Shown piece by piece: positions 34,443 to 42,683 of a stretch of 64,000 bases of DNA (its first letter is position 1; each line of letters opens with the position of its first letter). The DNA is from Bog-473 sp963828825 (GTDB lineage Bacteria; Actinomycetota; Acidimicrobiia; Acidimicrobiales; RAAP-2): assembly GCA_963828825.1 (NCBI GenBank), contig CAWHGF010000001.1, positions 248,001-312,000 on the forward strand, given 5' to 3'. The notes under the pieces were generated by a model that was not told the DNA's origin, ran no database searches, and saw only the letters and a program-made list of their open reading frames with translations. The translations under genes and the position numbers were made by a program.

Positions 34443-34507
34443 CCCCCCTCGTCCTTTCCGCCGTGCGTGCGCACACCCTAACGAGGACCGGCGTGGCGTC
34501 GCCGTGG

Positions 34508-34852
34508 TCAGAGGAGCTCGAGGACCCTCTCGGGGGGGCGGGCGACGACCGCCCGCTCGCCGACGACGAAGATGGGCCGTTCCAACAAGATGGGGTGGCG
34601 AGTGATGGCCTCCAGAAGGGCATCACCCGCCTGATCTTCGAGCCCCAGCTCGGCGTACACGGGCTCGCCCTTCCGCATCATCAGCAGGGGGTCGTCGATG
34701 CCCAGCTGCCCCATGAGCCTCCTGAGGTCGGCCACGGTCGGAGGTTCGTCGAGATAGCGAACCGTGTCCGCCTTCACGTCGTGATCCGCCAGGAGCGACA
34801 GCGCCGTGCGGCACTTCGAGCACGACGGGTTCACATAGATCCGTGCGGACAT
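34508..34852 (-). CDS. ArsC/Spx-family thioredoxin-fold protein (arsenate reductase-like)
   Basis: A 114-residue protein of the ArsC family. YVNPSCSKCRTALSLL places the nucleophilic cysteine at residue 11 with a second Cys at 14; DTVRYLDEPPTVADLRRLM and ITRHPILLERPIFVVGERAVVARPPERV supply the conserved RPI segment and basic residues that bind the oxyanion. This may be a glutaredoxin-coupled arsenate reductase, but no ars operon is present and many family members (YffB-like) are not arsenate reductases. AAGGTGAGGG precedes the ATG at 34852. Confidence 0.85.
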   Translation of the reverse strand: MSARIYVNPSCSKCRTALSLLADHDVKADTVRYLDEPPTVADLRRLMGQLGIDDPLLMMRKGEPVYAELGLEDQAGDALLEAITRHPILLERPIFVVGERAVVARPPERVLELL

Positions 34853-34875
34853 CACCCTCACCTTACGGTCACCAT

Positions 34876-36351
34876 TCAGAGCGCTCCTGGCGGCAGCCCG
34901 GCAATCACCTGCGCCCAGCTGTAGGTGAATGTGTGCGCCGGAGCGCTGGCGACAGCAAGGGTGACGGCCATGGACGTCCCCTCGCGGTCGCCCCTGTGGA
35001 TGTCGCCCATCGTGTCGATGGCCGCACCCATCACGAGGTTGGGGCCGGAGCCGAAGTCGTCGAGGATGCCCTTCCGGTGCCCCCAGCAGCCTGCGGCCCC
35101 CCGGTGCAGGCAGTCCAGATTGCCGCTGTCGAACCCGTCGTCGTACATCCACCCGTACACCGCGTCGAGCCCGTTGGACGATCCGCCGGCCCACTCGGCA
35201 TCATCGAGGTCGTAAGCCCGTCCGGGGTCGGGCGGGTCGTCGGCGTCATCGGCTCCCTGCTGCGCGTTCCGGTTGAGCGCGGTCGTGAGTCCGCCGAACG
35301 CCGGGAGCCCACGATCCACCCGCTCGAGGTTGACGGCGACGAAGAGCTGGTCGGGCATGCTCAATCGGGCGAAGCCCGACGGGAGCACCATGGGGCGGAC
35401 CCCCTCCAGTGCGTGGGCGTGGTTAATCGCGCCCAGCGCCGCACCGATACAGGCCGCGGAGTTGTCGAGCCCCCCGGCGGCGCACACGCGTGTGTAGTCG
35501 GGCACCGGCGTCACGTTGTGACTCGGGTCCCGAAACCCCGTGTCGGATTCCGAGGAGGGAATCCCCCGCAGCGGCCGGAGCCCCCCCGCAGACATGGCCG
35601 CCAGAGCCTGTTTCCAGGTGTAGGCGTAAGGCCCGGCCCTGGGCGAGGTGGCCAGCGTGGCCGCGAGTGAGGATCCGCCGTGGCCTCCGCTGGACGAGGC
35701 GGTGGTCGGGTCGAAGGCGGCTCCCATGACCAGATGCCGCGCGCCGAAGCGGTTGAGGACGATCTGCCGGTCGGCCCAGCAGCCGGAGGTCTCGTGGCCC
35801 GAGCATCCGGGTACCCCGCTGTTCGGGCCGTCGTCGTAGAGCCATTGGAAGTCCGCATCGAGGCCGTTGTCGACGTCCCCGATCCATTCTGCGGTCACCG
35901 AGCCGTACGCCGGGCCGGGCCGGGGTGGCAGCCGGGCCGCGTTGGCGCCTTTCCGCGCTTCGGCATCGAGGGCCGTGGTGAGTCCGGTGAACGGGGCCAA
36001 GCCCCGGTCGACTCGCTCTCGATCGACCGCGACGAAGAGCTGTTCGGGAACGGTGAGCCGTGCGAAGTCGGACGGGAGCGCCATGGGGCGCACGCCCTCC
36101 TTGGCTCTGGCCGCGTCGATCGCGTCCAGGGTGACGCGTAGACATATGTCCGACGTGTCGGCGCCGACGGGGGCGCACGCGTCGGGATAGTCCGGGACGG
36201 GGGACACCGAGTGTGATGGATCGGCGAGACCACCTCCCGTCTGCGCTCCGGTCGAGCAGCCGGCGAGGAGGAGGGCCAGCACGATGGCTGCGCCCGACCA
36301 CCGAGCACGCCGTCGTGGCGGTGCGCGCGTCGGGCTGGGGGGACGCCGCAT
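34876..36351 (-). CDS. Lipoprotein with two tandem CAP/SCP-like units
   Basis: A 491-residue exported lipoprotein. An Arg-rich n-region leads into AAIVLALLLAGC, a lipobox with the acylated cysteine at 32. Two homologous units follow, each opening with DPSH-x-V-x-PVPDY (from about residues 44 and 275) and repeating EGVRPM-x-LPS-x-FARL, QLFVAV, ERVDRGL and F-x-GLTTAL. Each then has an AEW-x-G motif, a D-x-x-YDDG segment, GCW and HLVMG/NLVMG. The helix and strand order is suggestive of the CAP (SCP/Tpx) fold, but the assignment is tentative. The ATG at 36351 directly precedes the signal peptide. Probably membrane-anchored on the cell surface. Confidence 0.75.
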   Translation of the reverse strand: MRRPPSPTRAPPRRRARWSGAAIVLALLLAGCSTGAQTGGGLADPSHSVSPVPDYPDACAPVGADTSDICLRVTLDAIDAARAKEGVRPMALPSDFARLTVPEQLFVAVDRERVDRGLAPFTGLTTALDAEARKGANAARLPPRPGPAYGSVTAEWIGDVDNGLDADFQWLYDDGPNSGVPGCSGHETSGCWADRQIVLNRFGARHLVMGAAFDPTTASSSGGHGGSSLAATLATSPRAGPYAYTWKQALAAMSAGGLRPLRGIPSSESDTGFRDPSHNVTPVPDYTRVCAAGGLDNSAACIGAALGAINHAHALEGVRPMVLPSGFARLSMPDQLFVAVNLERVDRGLPAFGGLTTALNRNAQQGADDADDPPDPGRAYDLDDAEWAGGSSNGLDAVYGWMYDDGFDSGNLDCLHRGAAGCWGHRKGILDDFGSGPNLVMGAAIDTMGDIHRGDREGTSMAVTLAVASAPAHTFTYSWAQVIAGLPPGAL

Positions 36352-36433
36352 CAGATGAACCAACGTAGCCAGACACGTCGCCGTCCTGATATCAGGCGGG
36401 AGCGGGCGAGCACCGTTGAAATGACAGTTGGAA

Positions 36434-37252
36434 CTACTGATCGGGCCTCGCTGCACTCCCGTACTGGGGCGGCCGCTTCTCCAAGAAGGCGGCCATGGCC
36501 TCTTGCATGTCGCCGGTCATGGACGACAGGACCTGCGTCCGGTTCTCGAGGTCGATGCCCGCCTGGAGGGAGCCCACCTCGAGCTGGGACCACATGACCT
36601 CCTTGGTCATGCGAACTCCCCACGGCGCGTTGGCTGCGATGAGACCTGCCGTCTCGAGCGCGGCACCCTGCAACTGATCGTCGGACACCATCCGGAGCAC
36701 GAGCCCGATCCGGTCGGCCTCGACGGCGTCAATGATGCGGCCGGTCAGCATCAGCTCCCAGGCCCGCGACGCGCCGATCAAACGGGGGAGCAGCCAGCTG
36801 ACCCCGATGTCGCAGCCGGAGAGCCCCAATCGCACGAAGGCCACGTTGAAGCGCGCTGTTGTGGCGGCGATCCGGATGTCGCTCGCCAGCGCCAGGGCGA
36901 GGCCGCCTCCTGCCGCCGGGCCGTTCACGGCGGCGATCACCGGCTGAGGCAGCGAGCGCAGCCGGGGGACGAGCGCGGCGATGTGGGTCTGCGTGGCAAA
37001 GGTTGCACCCACCCGGTCGAGGTTCGCGGAACCCGGTGCATCGCCGTACCCCCCGAGATCCAGCCCGGCACAGAAACCCCGTCCGGCGCCCGTGAGCACG
37101 ACGACCCGGCATGCTCGGTCAACCGCGATGTCCGACAGCACGTCATGGAGCTCGGAGATCAGCGCCGCGTTCATGGCATTCAACCGCTCGGGTCGGTTCA
37201 ACACGATCCGGGTGACTCCCTGGTGTGGCTGGTCGACCTGCAGTGTGTCCAT
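36434..37252 (-). CDS. Enoyl-CoA hydratase/isomerase family protein
   Basis: A 272-residue crotonase-fold enzyme, typically hydrating 2-enoyl-CoA in fatty-acid or other acyl-CoA breakdown. LNRPERLNAMN, LTGAGRGFCAGLDLGG (oxyanion region) and VIAAVNGPAAGGGLALALASD (second oxyanion loop) are all present, followed by FVRLGLSGCDIGVSWLLPRLIG. In the last block the usual catalytic Glu position appears as Asp or Gly, so hydratase activity is not certain and isomerase or hydrolase roles are possible. It stands alone between the lipoprotein gene and a divergent SnoaL remnant. Confidence 0.9.
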   Translation of the reverse strand: MDTLQVDQPHQGVTRIVLNRPERLNAMNAALISELHDVLSDIAVDRACRVVVLTGAGRGFCAGLDLGGYGDAPGSANLDRVGATFATQTHIAALVPRLRSLPQPVIAAVNGPAAGGGLALALASDIRIAATTARFNVAFVRLGLSGCDIGVSWLLPRLIGASRAWELMLTGRIIDAVEADRIGLVLRMVSDDQLQGAALETAGLIAANAPWGVRMTKEVMWSQLEVGSLQAGIDLENRTQVLSSMTGDMQEAMAAFLEKRPPQYGSAARPDQ

Positions 37253-37377
37253 GGTGGGATACCTCCACTCGGCTCGGCCTTATCCTGCAACACGCCACGG
37301 CAGCGTGGCGCCCGGGGTGGTCTGCCGGGACGTTCTCTCCAAACGACCGGGGCAGAAATCACCCGGCCGTCGAGGGT

Positions 37378-37746
37378 ATGGTCCGACGGAGCGTGCGGGC
37401 GTTGCGCGACGGGGATCTGGGGCCTCTCCGACGCAGTGCCGGTGTTTCCGGGAGAAAGCTCCCGGGCGGGCCAGCACCGGGGGAAGTCAGCCGTCGAATC
37501 GTTCCTGCGTCGCTTCCGCGAGGCCGGGCCGGCGAGGTGCACGACATCGTGGTGAACGGCCCGCCCTGGCGGACCACCGTCGGCGTGCTCTTCACCGACC
37601 GAGCCACGAGTCCGGGCGGCGAGGTCGTCTACGAGAATCGGGTCATGTTCCCGGTGCGCGCTGTGTGGGGCACGCGACCGGTACCGGGCGACGGGCTGAA
37701 TGCCACGTGCATCCGACGGGACGTCGACCTACTGTCGCGAAGGTGA
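37378..37746 (+). pseudogene. SnoaL-like gene broken over two frames
   Basis: A SnoaL/NTF2-type protein can be pieced together. From the ATG at 37378 one frame gives VRRSVRALRDGDLGPL. The expected next part is in the following frame: SDAVPVFPGESSRAGQHRG and KSAVESFLRRFREAG. Then the first frame resumes with GEVHDIVVNGPPWRTTVGVL, FTDRATSPGGEVVYENRV, ending at a TGA at 37744-37746. About ten residues expected between DLGPL and SDAV seem missing, pointing to a small deletion, and a one-base loss near 37533 restores the frame. The C-terminus after RAVWG also diverges. The gene is probably non-functional. Its stop overlaps the GTG of the next gene. Confidence 0.6.
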
Positions 37747-38096
37747 TCACGGGTGTCCACACGCTTGTCCACGCTGACGATCCCGAGTCGGCGCGAGCCT
37801 TCTTCCGCGACGTGCTCGGATGGTCTCACGTCGACGCGCACGACGGCTGGCTCATCTTCGGCACGGGGCCTTCGGAGCTCGGCGTGCACCCGACCGACGG
37901 GGGCACCGAGCATCACGAGATCTCGCTCGTGTGCGATGACATCGAGCTGACGATCGCGGAGCTCACGGCCAAGGGGGCGCACTTCGCCGGCAGTATCGAG
38001 AACCGAGGTTTCGGCCGCACCATCGCCCTCGATATACCGGGCGCCGGCCAGATGCTGCTCTACCAGCCCAGGCACCCGACCGCGTTCGACCTCTGA
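37743..38096 (+). CDS. VOC-family protein (short glyoxalase-like)
   Basis: A 117-residue protein with one VOC repeat set. VHTLVHADDPESARAFFRDVL, the helix FRDVLGWSHVDAHDGWLIFG, ELGVHPTDGGTEHHEISLVCDD and IENRGFGRTIALDIPGAGQMLLYQP are the standard elements. Candidate metal ligands are the His of TGVHTL, His in EHHEISL and a C-terminal acidic residue, but enzyme identity cannot be assigned. The GTG at 37743 overlaps the stop of the SnoaL remnant, a sign that both genes were once coupled. Proteins of this type act in small-molecule detoxification. Confidence 0.8.
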   Translation: MITGVHTLVHADDPESARAFFRDVLGWSHVDAHDGWLIFGTGPSELGVHPTDGGTEHHEISLVCDDIELTIAELTAKGAHFAGSIENRGFGRTIALDIPGAGQMLLYQPRHPTAFDL

Positions 38097-38346
38097 GGCA
38101 CGGCGGTCGCCAGGGTTTCGGACCACGGGCGTCACGCTGCCCGTTTTGTTCCAAGACCAATCCGGCTCGCTCTACCGGTTCGGTCGGGTTCCATGTGGGG
38201 TGGCACCCGTCGGCGAGCCGGCGTTGGACCGGTTCGGTGCCGTGCTGCCACTTGGCGACACCTGCCCCGGGAGACAGCCCGCGCTCCAGAAAGTGGACCC
38301 TGCCCCCGTACCGGTCGGATTCCCGCCGGTGAGGAAGAATCGGCGC

Positions 38347-39165
38347 ATGGACATTCACGGAAGCGCATTGGTCACCGGCGCCAGCCGCGGCATCGGGCGG
38401 GCTGTCGCGCTGGAACTGGCTCGCCGCGGCTTCGACACGGTGGCGACCATGCGGGATCCCGACGCGGGGACCGCCATGGCCGCAGAGGCCGAGGGGCGGT
38501 TACGCGTCCGCCGGCTCGACGTCACCGACCCGTCGACGTTCGACCTTCCGGCCGATCTGCGCGTTCTCGTCAACAACGCGGGCATCGACACCGACTACCT
38601 ACCGGTGGAATACGCCAACATCGACGACTGGCGCCGCATGTTCGAGACCAACGTCTTCGGGGTTGTCGCGCTGACGGCGGCTGCCATTCCGGCCCTGCGG
38701 GCGAACCAGCCATCGGTGGTCTGCACCATCACATCTTCGTCGATCATCGCTGCCGTCCCCTTCTACTCTGCCTACCGGGCCTCGAAGGCGGCCGTGTCCG
38801 CGTTCGGTGACAGCCTGCGGGTCGAGGTGGCTCCCTTCGGCATCCGGGTCGTCGAGATCCTTCCCGGGCCCATCGACACCGACATGTTCCGCCTGAGCAC
38901 CGGGGAGCAGGAAGCCACCCGCTTCGCCGCCTACCGCGCCCTGGCAGACGTCGCCGGATCGCTGCGACGCGAGCATGCTGACCCCCGGGTGGTCGATCCA
39001 CCGCGGGCGGCATCGGCGATCGTTGACGCGATCCTCGACACCGCAGGGCCGATGCGGTACGGCTGCGACCCCGTGTCGCTGGAGCTGCTCGATCTTTGGC
39101 GCCAAAGTGACGACGAGACGGTGTTCATCATGACGGGCCAATCGCTCCTGGACCAGTCGCAGTAG
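38347..39165 (+). CDS. Short-chain dehydrogenase/reductase
   Basis: A 272-residue NAD(P)-dependent oxidoreductase with a Rossmann fold. The cofactor motif TGASRGIG is at residues 10-17, followed by LRVLVNNAGI, ITSSSIIAAVPFYSAYRASK (catalytic Ser and the Y-x-x-x-K pair), and VEILPGPIDTDMF. These fit the classical SDR family. GAGGAAG lies about ten bases before the ATG at 38347; longer readings upstream have no family similarity. Substrate unknown. The 250 bases upstream hold no gene I can support. Confidence 0.92.
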   Translation: MDIHGSALVTGASRGIGRAVALELARRGFDTVATMRDPDAGTAMAAEAEGRLRVRRLDVTDPSTFDLPADLRVLVNNAGIDTDYLPVEYANIDDWRRMFETNVFGVVALTAAAIPALRANQPSVVCTITSSSIIAAVPFYSAYRASKAAVSAFGDSLRVEVAPFGIRVVEILPGPIDTDMFRLSTGEQEATRFAAYRALADVAGSLRREHADPRVVDPPRAASAIVDAILDTAGPMRYGCDPVSLELLDLWRQSDDETVFIMTGQSLLDQSQ

Positions 39166-39191
39166 TCGCTACGTTCGGTCCCGACAGAAGG

Positions 39192-39782
39192 GTGTCTGTG
39201 CAGTTCGCCGTTGTCTTCGCCGTCTTCCCGATCATCTTCCTGGGCGAGCTCCCGGACAAGACCATGTTCGCGTCCCTCGTCATGTCGACGCGCGGTCGCC
39301 CGGCGATCGTGTGGCTCGGCGCAGCCGCCGCCTTCGTCGTGCATGTCGTCATCGCCGTCACCGTCGGCGTGGCCCTCTTCCACCTCCTGCCTCACCAGGC
39401 ACTCGACGCCGTTGTCGCGGGCATGTTCCTTGTCGGCGCCGCGCTCGCCTGGCGTGAAGCGGTCAAGGAGAGCGAGAAGGAAGAGCTCGTGGAGCGGGAG
39501 GTGGCGACGCACCGCCGGATCGCGGTGACGGCGTTCCTGGTCATCTTTCTGGCCGAGTGGGGTGACCTGACCCAGATCCTGACGGCCAACCTGGCCGCGC
39601 ACTACCACGATCCGTTGTCCGTGGGGGTGGGCGCGGTGCTGGCCCTATGGGCGGTGGCCGGGCTGGCCGTGGTCAGCGGTCAGACCCTGCTCCGGGTGAT
39701 CAACATCTCGACCATCCGGATTGTCACCGCAGTCGTCCTGATCGCCCTCGCCGGATGGGCCGCCTGGGAGGCGGCACACTGA
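39192..39782 (+). CDS. TMEM165/GDT1-family cation transporter
   Basis: A 196-residue membrane protein with six predicted helices in two repeats. The family signature E-x-G-D-K/R-T appears as GELPDKTMFA in the first repeat and AEWGDLTQIL in the second, the acidic residues that bind Mn2+ or Ca2+. The first copy has Pro in place of Gly (ELPDKT), which occurs in some bacterial members. An acidic-basic loop, KESEKEELVEREVATHRR, separates the halves. Bacterial relatives export manganese or similar ions. The start is GTG 39192; GTG 39198 has better spacing from AGAAGG. Confidence 0.88.
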   Translation: MSVQFAVVFAVFPIIFLGELPDKTMFASLVMSTRGRPAIVWLGAAAAFVVHVVIAVTVGVALFHLLPHQALDAVVAGMFLVGAALAWREAVKESEKEELVEREVATHRRIAVTAFLVIFLAEWGDLTQILTANLAAHYHDPLSVGVGAVLALWAVAGLAVVSGQTLLRVINISTIRIVTAVVLIALAGWAAWEAAH

Positions 39783-39793
39783 CGCAGGGACGA

Positions 39794-42463
39794 TCAGATC
39801 CCGGGAAGGTCCCGCAGCGCCTCGGACAGCTCTCGTCGGTGGGAGAGCCCGAGCTTCTGGTAGGCGCGGTGCAGGCGGTTCTCCACCGTGCGAACGGAGA
39901 GATGCATCGTCTCGGCGATCTGCTTGTCGGTGCTGCCGGTGGCAGCCTGTAACGCCGTGTCGAGCTCGGCCGGGGTGAGCTGGGCCCGTGCTCCGATGGC
40001 GCGCACGAATGGCGTGACGGCGCCCTCGCAGCGGGCGAGGAGTCGAGCGGCCGTCTGCTGGGTGGCCGCGGCCTCTCGGCTCGCACCGTCTCGCCGGAGA
40101 TGGACGGCTGATTCGCCCAGGGCTTCGGCCGCGTAGAGGAGCGCGCCGACCTCCTCGAAACGCTCGGCGGCCGCGGTCAGGGCCCGGCTGTCCCTGTCGG
40201 CGGCGGCCAGCGCATAGGAAAGTCGGGCGGCGGTCAACTCGCCATCCACCTTTGAGGCGAGCGCCTCCAGGTCATCGACCACCTGCCGGGCCCGGCCCAT
40301 CCGCGCCAGGCCGTGCAGCGCTTTGGTGGCTCCGAGCAGGTCCCCCACTTCTTTGCCCAGCTCCGCGGCCACCTCGAGACTCTTGCGCGCCGCGCCCATG
40401 TCGCCGCCGGCCGCCAACGCCCAGGCCCGAGCCTGGAGCACTTCCACCTCGTACTCCATATCGGTCGGCAGCCCCAGGGCCTCCAGCGCAGCCAAGGTCT
40501 GGGTGGCTTTGGGTGCCCCCCCGGCCAGAGCGAGGGCGTGGGCCGACAACACTTCGCACCAGCGAGCGGAGACCGGCAACGCGAGATCGAGAAAGAGGGC
40601 AGCTGCGCTGGTCGCCTGGAGGAATGCGGCCTGCACCCGACCTTGTTCCAGGCGCAGGGCCCCAAAAGACGCAGCGACGATTGCACTCTCCGGCGAGCCT
40701 GGATGCGCCGACAGCTCCTGCTGCGCGCCGGCCAGTAATCCCTCCGCGTCGCCGAGGTGGCCCAGCGCGATGAGGGCGAGCGCATGGCTCCCGAACGGGC
40801 TCCACGGCTCGGAAAGCACGGTGGAGCCTTGGCGCACGGTGGCACCGGACGGCGGCACGAGGAACGCCATGGCCTGACCCACACGGCCGGTGCGAACCAG
40901 GCACTCGCCCAGCAGCGCGTGCAGGCTGGTCCGAGGAGCCCCGGTCGTTTCGGGGACCGGCTCCACCGCGTCGACAACCGCCCCAGGACCCCGCGTCAGC
41001 CCTTCGAGGCAGAGGCGCCGGGCCAAGAGCTCGTCGTGCCAGACCGGCTCGAGGTCCACGGCGAGGAGCGCGTCGACGACCGTGGTGTCGGCGGTGCCGC
41101 GCAGGAAGAATTCGTGGTCGAAACAGAGCAAGGCCACCCGGACCCGCTCGGTGGTATCGGCGGCGTCACGCGCGAGGGCGGCGAGCTCCAGGGCAGCCTG
41201 TTCGGGTCGTCCGCTCCGGTGCGCCGCCTCGGCGGCCAGGAGACGTGCATCGAAACCCTCCCCACCTTCGACGGCGGCCCGGGCCATGCGCTCGGCGAGC
41301 TCGTAGTCGCGGCGTTCGTGGGCGGCTCTGGCCCCGGCGAGAAGGAGATCCGAGCTCCCCCCGCCACCGACGAGGCGGAGTGATGCAAGGAGGAGAGTGT
41401 CGTCCTGGCGGCGGCCGCCGGACGCCTCCGCGAGCGCACGGGCCAATACGCGCTGGCGCCGTGGGTTGATGCCCGAGCGCACGACGTCGCCGTACACCGG
41501 ATGAGCCAGACACACCTGTAGGCGGCGTCCGTCGATGCGGCTCGTGATGAGACCTCTGTCCTCGAGAGACTCGATCGCCGCGGGATCGGCTAGCTGGTCG
41601 AGAGCGGGTTGGGCCAATGGCTCGCCGAGCGCGGTCAGCTCCAGAGCGTGACGTTCGGGATCGGACAGATTGCCGAGGCGGGCCGTCACCAATTCCACGA
41701 GACGTGCGGTTGGACGCAGCGGACCGCGCAGCCTCCAGATTCCGCTCTCCTCACGCAATGAGCCACTTTCGAGAGCACCGACGACCAGCTCATGCAGGAA
41801 CAGAGGGTCACCGAGCGAGCGCTCGGCGAGCTGTCGCAGCGACACGGTGTCGACCGGTCCTCCCAGCACGGCGAGGAGAAGATCCTCGATCGCCTGTCCG
41901 TCCAGAGAACCCAGTTCGATCCGCGCTGCGCCATAGTCCTTCCACAGGACGACCATCGGATCCGCGGCGGGTTGGCCGGCGCGACCGGAGGAAAGCACGC
42001 AGGCCAGCACGGTGGCCAAACCAGCCAGAGAGAGCTGATGGACAAGCGAGGCCGAGCCGTCGTCGAGAAGATGCGCGTCGTCGACGAAGACCAGCAAGGG
42101 TCGCTGTCCGGCGTCGTCGAGAAGCTCATGCATGTAGCGGCGCAGCTGATCGGCGTGTGACTCGGGGCCGACCAGGTCGGAGTCGCGGTGGAGGAGGGAC
42201 GCAAAAGCACCGAACGGGTAGGGCCGGGCCGCTTCCGTTCCGGCAACGAGGGAGACGGACATTCCCAGGTCCCGCGCGAACTCGACGCCGACCGTGCCGA
42301 GGACGGTCTTCCCCACGCCCACCGGCCCGATGACGACCGCCCCCCGCCGCCCGCTGATCGACGCCTTCAATTCCGCGATTTCGCTCGACCGTCCGACCAG
42401 CGGCCAACGGTCAAGCTCGGTGTGCTCCCGCCCGACCAGCGCGCTGCCGACATCTCTCGCCAT
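39794..42463 (-). CDS. LuxR-family (LAL-type) regulator with AAA ATPase domain
   Basis: An 889-residue cytoplasmic regulator. The N-terminal ATPase has LVGRSSEIAELKASI, the Walker A GPVGVGKT near residues 46-53 and Walker B LLVFVDDAHLLD. A long middle section of helical repeats (TPR-like, Ala/Leu-rich) follows, and a LuxR/GerE helix-turn-helix ends the protein: LTPAELDTALQAATGSTDKQ then RTVENRLHRAYQKLGL. This is the LAL (large ATP-binding LuxR) architecture, usually an activator responding to a small inducer. The target is unknown; the divergent secreted deacetylase gene is a candidate. The gene is unusually large for the window. Confidence 0.92.
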   Translation of the reverse strand: MARDVGSALVGREHTELDRWPLVGRSSEIAELKASISGRRGAVVIGPVGVGKTVLGTVGVEFARDLGMSVSLVAGTEAARPYPFGAFASLLHRDSDLVGPESHADQLRRYMHELLDDAGQRPLLVFVDDAHLLDDGSASLVHQLSLAGLATVLACVLSSGRAGQPAADPMVVLWKDYGAARIELGSLDGQAIEDLLLAVLGGPVDTVSLRQLAERSLGDPLFLHELVVGALESGSLREESGIWRLRGPLRPTARLVELVTARLGNLSDPERHALELTALGEPLAQPALDQLADPAAIESLEDRGLITSRIDGRRLQVCLAHPVYGDVVRSGINPRRQRVLARALAEASGGRRQDDTLLLASLRLVGGGGSSDLLLAGARAAHERRDYELAERMARAAVEGGEGFDARLLAAEAAHRSGRPEQAALELAALARDAADTTERVRVALLCFDHEFFLRGTADTTVVDALLAVDLEPVWHDELLARRLCLEGLTRGPGAVVDAVEPVPETTGAPRTSLHALLGECLVRTGRVGQAMAFLVPPSGATVRQGSTVLSEPWSPFGSHALALIALGHLGDAEGLLAGAQQELSAHPGSPESAIVAASFGALRLEQGRVQAAFLQATSAAALFLDLALPVSARWCEVLSAHALALAGGAPKATQTLAALEALGLPTDMEYEVEVLQARAWALAAGGDMGAARKSLEVAAELGKEVGDLLGATKALHGLARMGRARQVVDDLEALASKVDGELTAARLSYALAAADRDSRALTAAAERFEEVGALLYAAEALGESAVHLRRDGASREAAATQQTAARLLARCEGAVTPFVRAIGARAQLTPAELDTALQAATGSTDKQIAETMHLSVRTVENRLHRAYQKLGLSHRRELSEALRDLPGI

Positions 42464-42683
42464 CGCATCGGTCCCCCTGAAGAATCGAGGCCGTCATCTT
42501 CGCCCAAGGTCAGGCCAATTGCCAGGAGTCCACCTGGGGGTTCCCCGGGGTCGTCGGGGGCGCGTGGCGCTGCTCGGGCCGGGCACCGGGGCGTGACGTC
42601 ATACCGGAAGTGGGCCGGTTCGTTGTGGCAAGGTGGCGTGTGGCTCAGTGTGTAGCGGTGCGCAGCAGAGAGGGCGTGCAAGG

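Noticed and set aside
32437..34626. A 729-codon minus-strand frame opposite the PYROXD2-like gene
   Set aside because: It has no recognisable domain and shadow-frame composition, and it spans three real genes (the oxidoreductase, DUF2834 and ArsC-like genes).
42593..42600. TGACGTCA palindrome upstream of the deacetylase
   Set aside because: An 8-bp palindrome is expected by chance in 64 kb, and no regulator known to use this site is in the window.
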